Assembly (NCBI GenBank): GCA_017560305.1
Contig: JAFYOF010000106.1
Coordinates: forward strand, 1-14,876
Length of the DNA stretch: 14,876 nt
Source: Alistipes sp.
GTDB taxonomy: Bacteria; Bacteroidota; Bacteroidia; Bacteroidales; Rikenellaceae
Direction: 5' to 3'
Part shown: in pieces, positions 14,160 to 14,876 of the stretch
How positions within the stretch are numbered: the stretch's first letter is position 1
Layout: each line of letters begins with the position of its first letter
The notes under the pieces: model-generated
Database searches by the model: none
What the model was told of the DNA's origin: nothing
Seen by the model: the letters and a program-made list of their open reading frames with translations, nothing else
Translations under genes and position numbers: made by a program

Positions 14160-14399
14160 AGTGGTTTTATTTTAATTAATGATTTAGAATTTTCTGTTCT
14201 GCTGCGGTTGTTCTGCTGCGGTCGGGCGGAGTCACCTCGCCCACTCTTTATCAGTTGTTGTGGGTGGGTGCTTATGCTGTTGCGTTTGCCCCCACCGCTA
14301 ATCATCTGTTGCGTTTGTTACACCTGTTGCGCCCTCACACAACCCTCCCCGAAGGGGGTTCTCACCGAAATACAAGTCGTAAAACGACAAAATGCAACA
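14160..14399 (-). other. long structured 5' leader of kbl
   Basis: About 230 nt between the promoter and the kbl start without a credible gene. On the transcribed (minus) strand it holds a hairpin CCC-CCTTCGGG-G with a UUCG-type loop (14341-14360), a longer stem GGTGGG/CCCACC (14263-14296) and a compact stem GGGCG-AG-GTGA-CT-CGCCC with one bulge (14224-14242). The word CGCAACAG occurs three times (14277-14284, 14306-14313, 14324-14331). The last 50 bases before ATG are AT-rich and open. It does not match any riboswitch I know, including the glycine riboswitch. It may be a regulatory leader or a dispersed structured repeat. Confidence 0.45.
14195..14222. repeat. 14-bp tandem duplication in the kbl leader
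   Basis: TGTTCTGCTGCGGT occurs twice without a gap (14195-14208 and 14209-14222), both copies identical. It lies about 40-60 bases before the kbl start codon, upstream of the AT-rich ribosome-entry region. Confidence 0.85.
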
Positions 14400-14432
14400 C
14401 AAAGATAGTAAAAACCTCGCTTTATCCTCAAA
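14400..14432 (-). promoter_or_regulatory. promoter of kbl-lrp
   Basis: On the minus strand a TTTG (14432-14429), a 21-nt spacer and TATCTTTG (14407-14400) give a full match to the Bacteroidota -33/-7 consensus with acceptable spacing. Transcription would begin near 14392, leaving a leader of about 230 nt before kbl. Confidence 0.65.
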
Positions 14433-14452
14433 AAAAAGTTACTTTTTTTGAG
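14427..14452. repeat. AT inverted repeat at the kbl -33 box
   Basis: CTCA8GT-T-ACT7GAG is an almost perfect inverted repeat of about 12 bp per arm that covers the -33 TTTG of the kbl promoter. It could be an operator, an upstream terminator-like hairpin, or intrinsically bent A-tract DNA. No Lrp consensus match is evident. Confidence 0.6.
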
Positions 14453-14654
14453 CGAAAAATTACGATTTGTTATTTTTTGCCCGCCGTGGAGCGAAAATGT
14501 AAGCAGTCGAGGCGCAAATCGGGCACAAAATCGACCATTTTCGGGGCCGTGGGGCGAAATTCCCCTATACGGGGTGGAAGTTTTTGGGGCGGCGAGCGTG
14601 AGCGGCTTTCTAAAAATGGGGATGGGGTGCGGCGCGGTGGCGGGCGGGGTTGAC
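14453..14654. other. non-coding stretch, no feature recognised
   Basis: This interval changes from AT-rich to G-rich. Short reading frames cross it but show low-complexity translations without any domain pattern. A small CCCC-TATAC-GGGG hairpin is the only structure noticed. Confidence 0.4.
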
Positions 14655-14724
14655 GAGGCGGGGTGAGGCGGGGTGAGGGCGCGGAAGGGCGCGGAAGGGC
14701 GCGGAAGGGTGTGGAAGGGTGTGG
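14655..14724. repeat. 10-bp G-rich tandem array, seven units
   Basis: Seven consecutive 10-bp units: GAGGCGGGGT twice, GAGGGCGCGG once, AAGGGCGCGG twice, then AAGGGTGTGG twice. The period is exact, close to one helical turn, while the sequence drifts in steps, a sign of serial local duplication followed by point change. Confidence 0.88.
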
Positions 14725-14785
14725 TGCCCCAGATAACGGGGACGGCGAGGGGTAGCAGAGGAAGAGGGGCGGAGGAGGGGCTCGC

Positions 14786-14845
14786 GGGGTTGGTGGGGCT
14801 GAAGGGGTTGGTGGGGCTGAAGGGGTTGAAGGGGTTGGAAAGGGG
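14786..14845 (+). repeat. 9-bp GGGG-phased tandem array (G-quadruplex candidate)
   Basis: GGGG occurs seven times at nearly constant spacing (14786, 14795, 14804, 14813, 14822, 14831, 14842). Units alternate GGGGTTGGT and GGGGCTGAA, so an 18-bp higher-order repeat is also present. Four or more G4 runs with 5-nt loops satisfy the usual rule for an intramolecular G-quadruplex on the plus strand. Confidence 0.85.
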
Positions 14846-14876
14846 CGGTATTTATTTTTTAATGAGAGGACGGAAT

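Noticed and set aside
14160..14399. Glycine riboswitch in the kbl leader
   Set aside because: The position is attractive, but I could not find the conserved core of the glycine aptamer on the minus strand.
14255..14666. Overlapping plus-strand reading frames across the kbl leader and G-rich region
   Set aside because: They run through a promoter, hairpins and tandem repeats, give low-complexity Gly/Arg-rich translations and show no domain, signal peptide or ribosome site.
14655..14845. CRISPR array
   Set aside because: Units of 9-10 bp are contiguous without unique spacers, and no cas gene is present.
14465..14874. A minus-strand frame open from the right edge with Pro/Ser/Thr-rich translation
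   Set aside because: It has no start codon in the window, and its openness follows from G-rich tandem repeats lacking stop triplets. A real gene end entering from the right is not excluded but unsupported.

Overview
The window looks like chromosomal DNA of a Bacteroidales bacterium, possibly an Alistipes-like Rikenellaceae (genus is inference). The reasons are: Bacteroidota -33/-7 promoter signatures (TTTG ... TAnnTTTG), mostly weak or absent Shine-Dalgarno sequences, many exported proteins whose signal peptide ends in Ala-Gln (the Bacteroidota Q-rule), acid-rich residues after lipoprotein cysteines, and Bacteroidota-type polA, kbl and DUF4465 genes.

Layout. (1) 1-2501, plus strand: the 3' part of polA, GC-rich, followed by a terminator. 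(2) 2502-2733: a convergent intergenic region with a nested stem-loop element, a possible small RNA and a bidirectional terminator. (3) 2734-8996, minus strand: a tight cluster of seven genes and one gene relic, all for exported proteins. In transcription order these are a DUF4465 lipoprotein, two small secreted proteins, the relic, a third small secreted protein, a C10 (streptopain/SpeB-like) cysteine protease lipoprotein, a fourth small secreted protein overlapping the protease stop by ATGA, and a secreted PHP-domain phosphoesterase. The middle of this cluster is clearly AT-richer than the flanks. (4) 9155-12422, plus strand: a NatA/NatB-type ABC exporter and a secreted protein of unknown function with an internal duplication. 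(5) 12489-14159, minus strand: kbl (glycine C-acetyltransferase) followed at once by an Lrp/AsnC regulator, with a recognisable promoter and a roughly 230-nt structured leader. (6) 14408-14876: non-coding DNA ending in two G-rich tandem arrays of 10-bp and 9-bp period.

The most interesting part is region 3. Four small secreted proteins (P1 3932-4567, P2 5905-6690, P3 6847-7446, P4 7453-8166) appear to be diverged paralogues sharing a K-[ILV]-x3-[YH]-PL element (not P3), an [FL]-[FL]-x3-[YF]-W element and, in three of them, a basic C-terminal tail. They surround a C10 protease whose catalytic Cys, His and Asn are visible. C10 proteases in streptococci and Bacteroides fragilis are often encoded beside secreted inhibitors, so a protease with dedicated partners is the working hypothesis; the family is not one I recognise. 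The cluster has also been assembled by shuffling: two different signal-peptide DNA modules are each repeated in front of unrelated mature proteins, each once with a lipobox and once with a signal-peptidase-I site. A third copy of one module belongs to a dead 5' fragment of a second C10 protease gene. All statements on homology were made by eye, without database searches.
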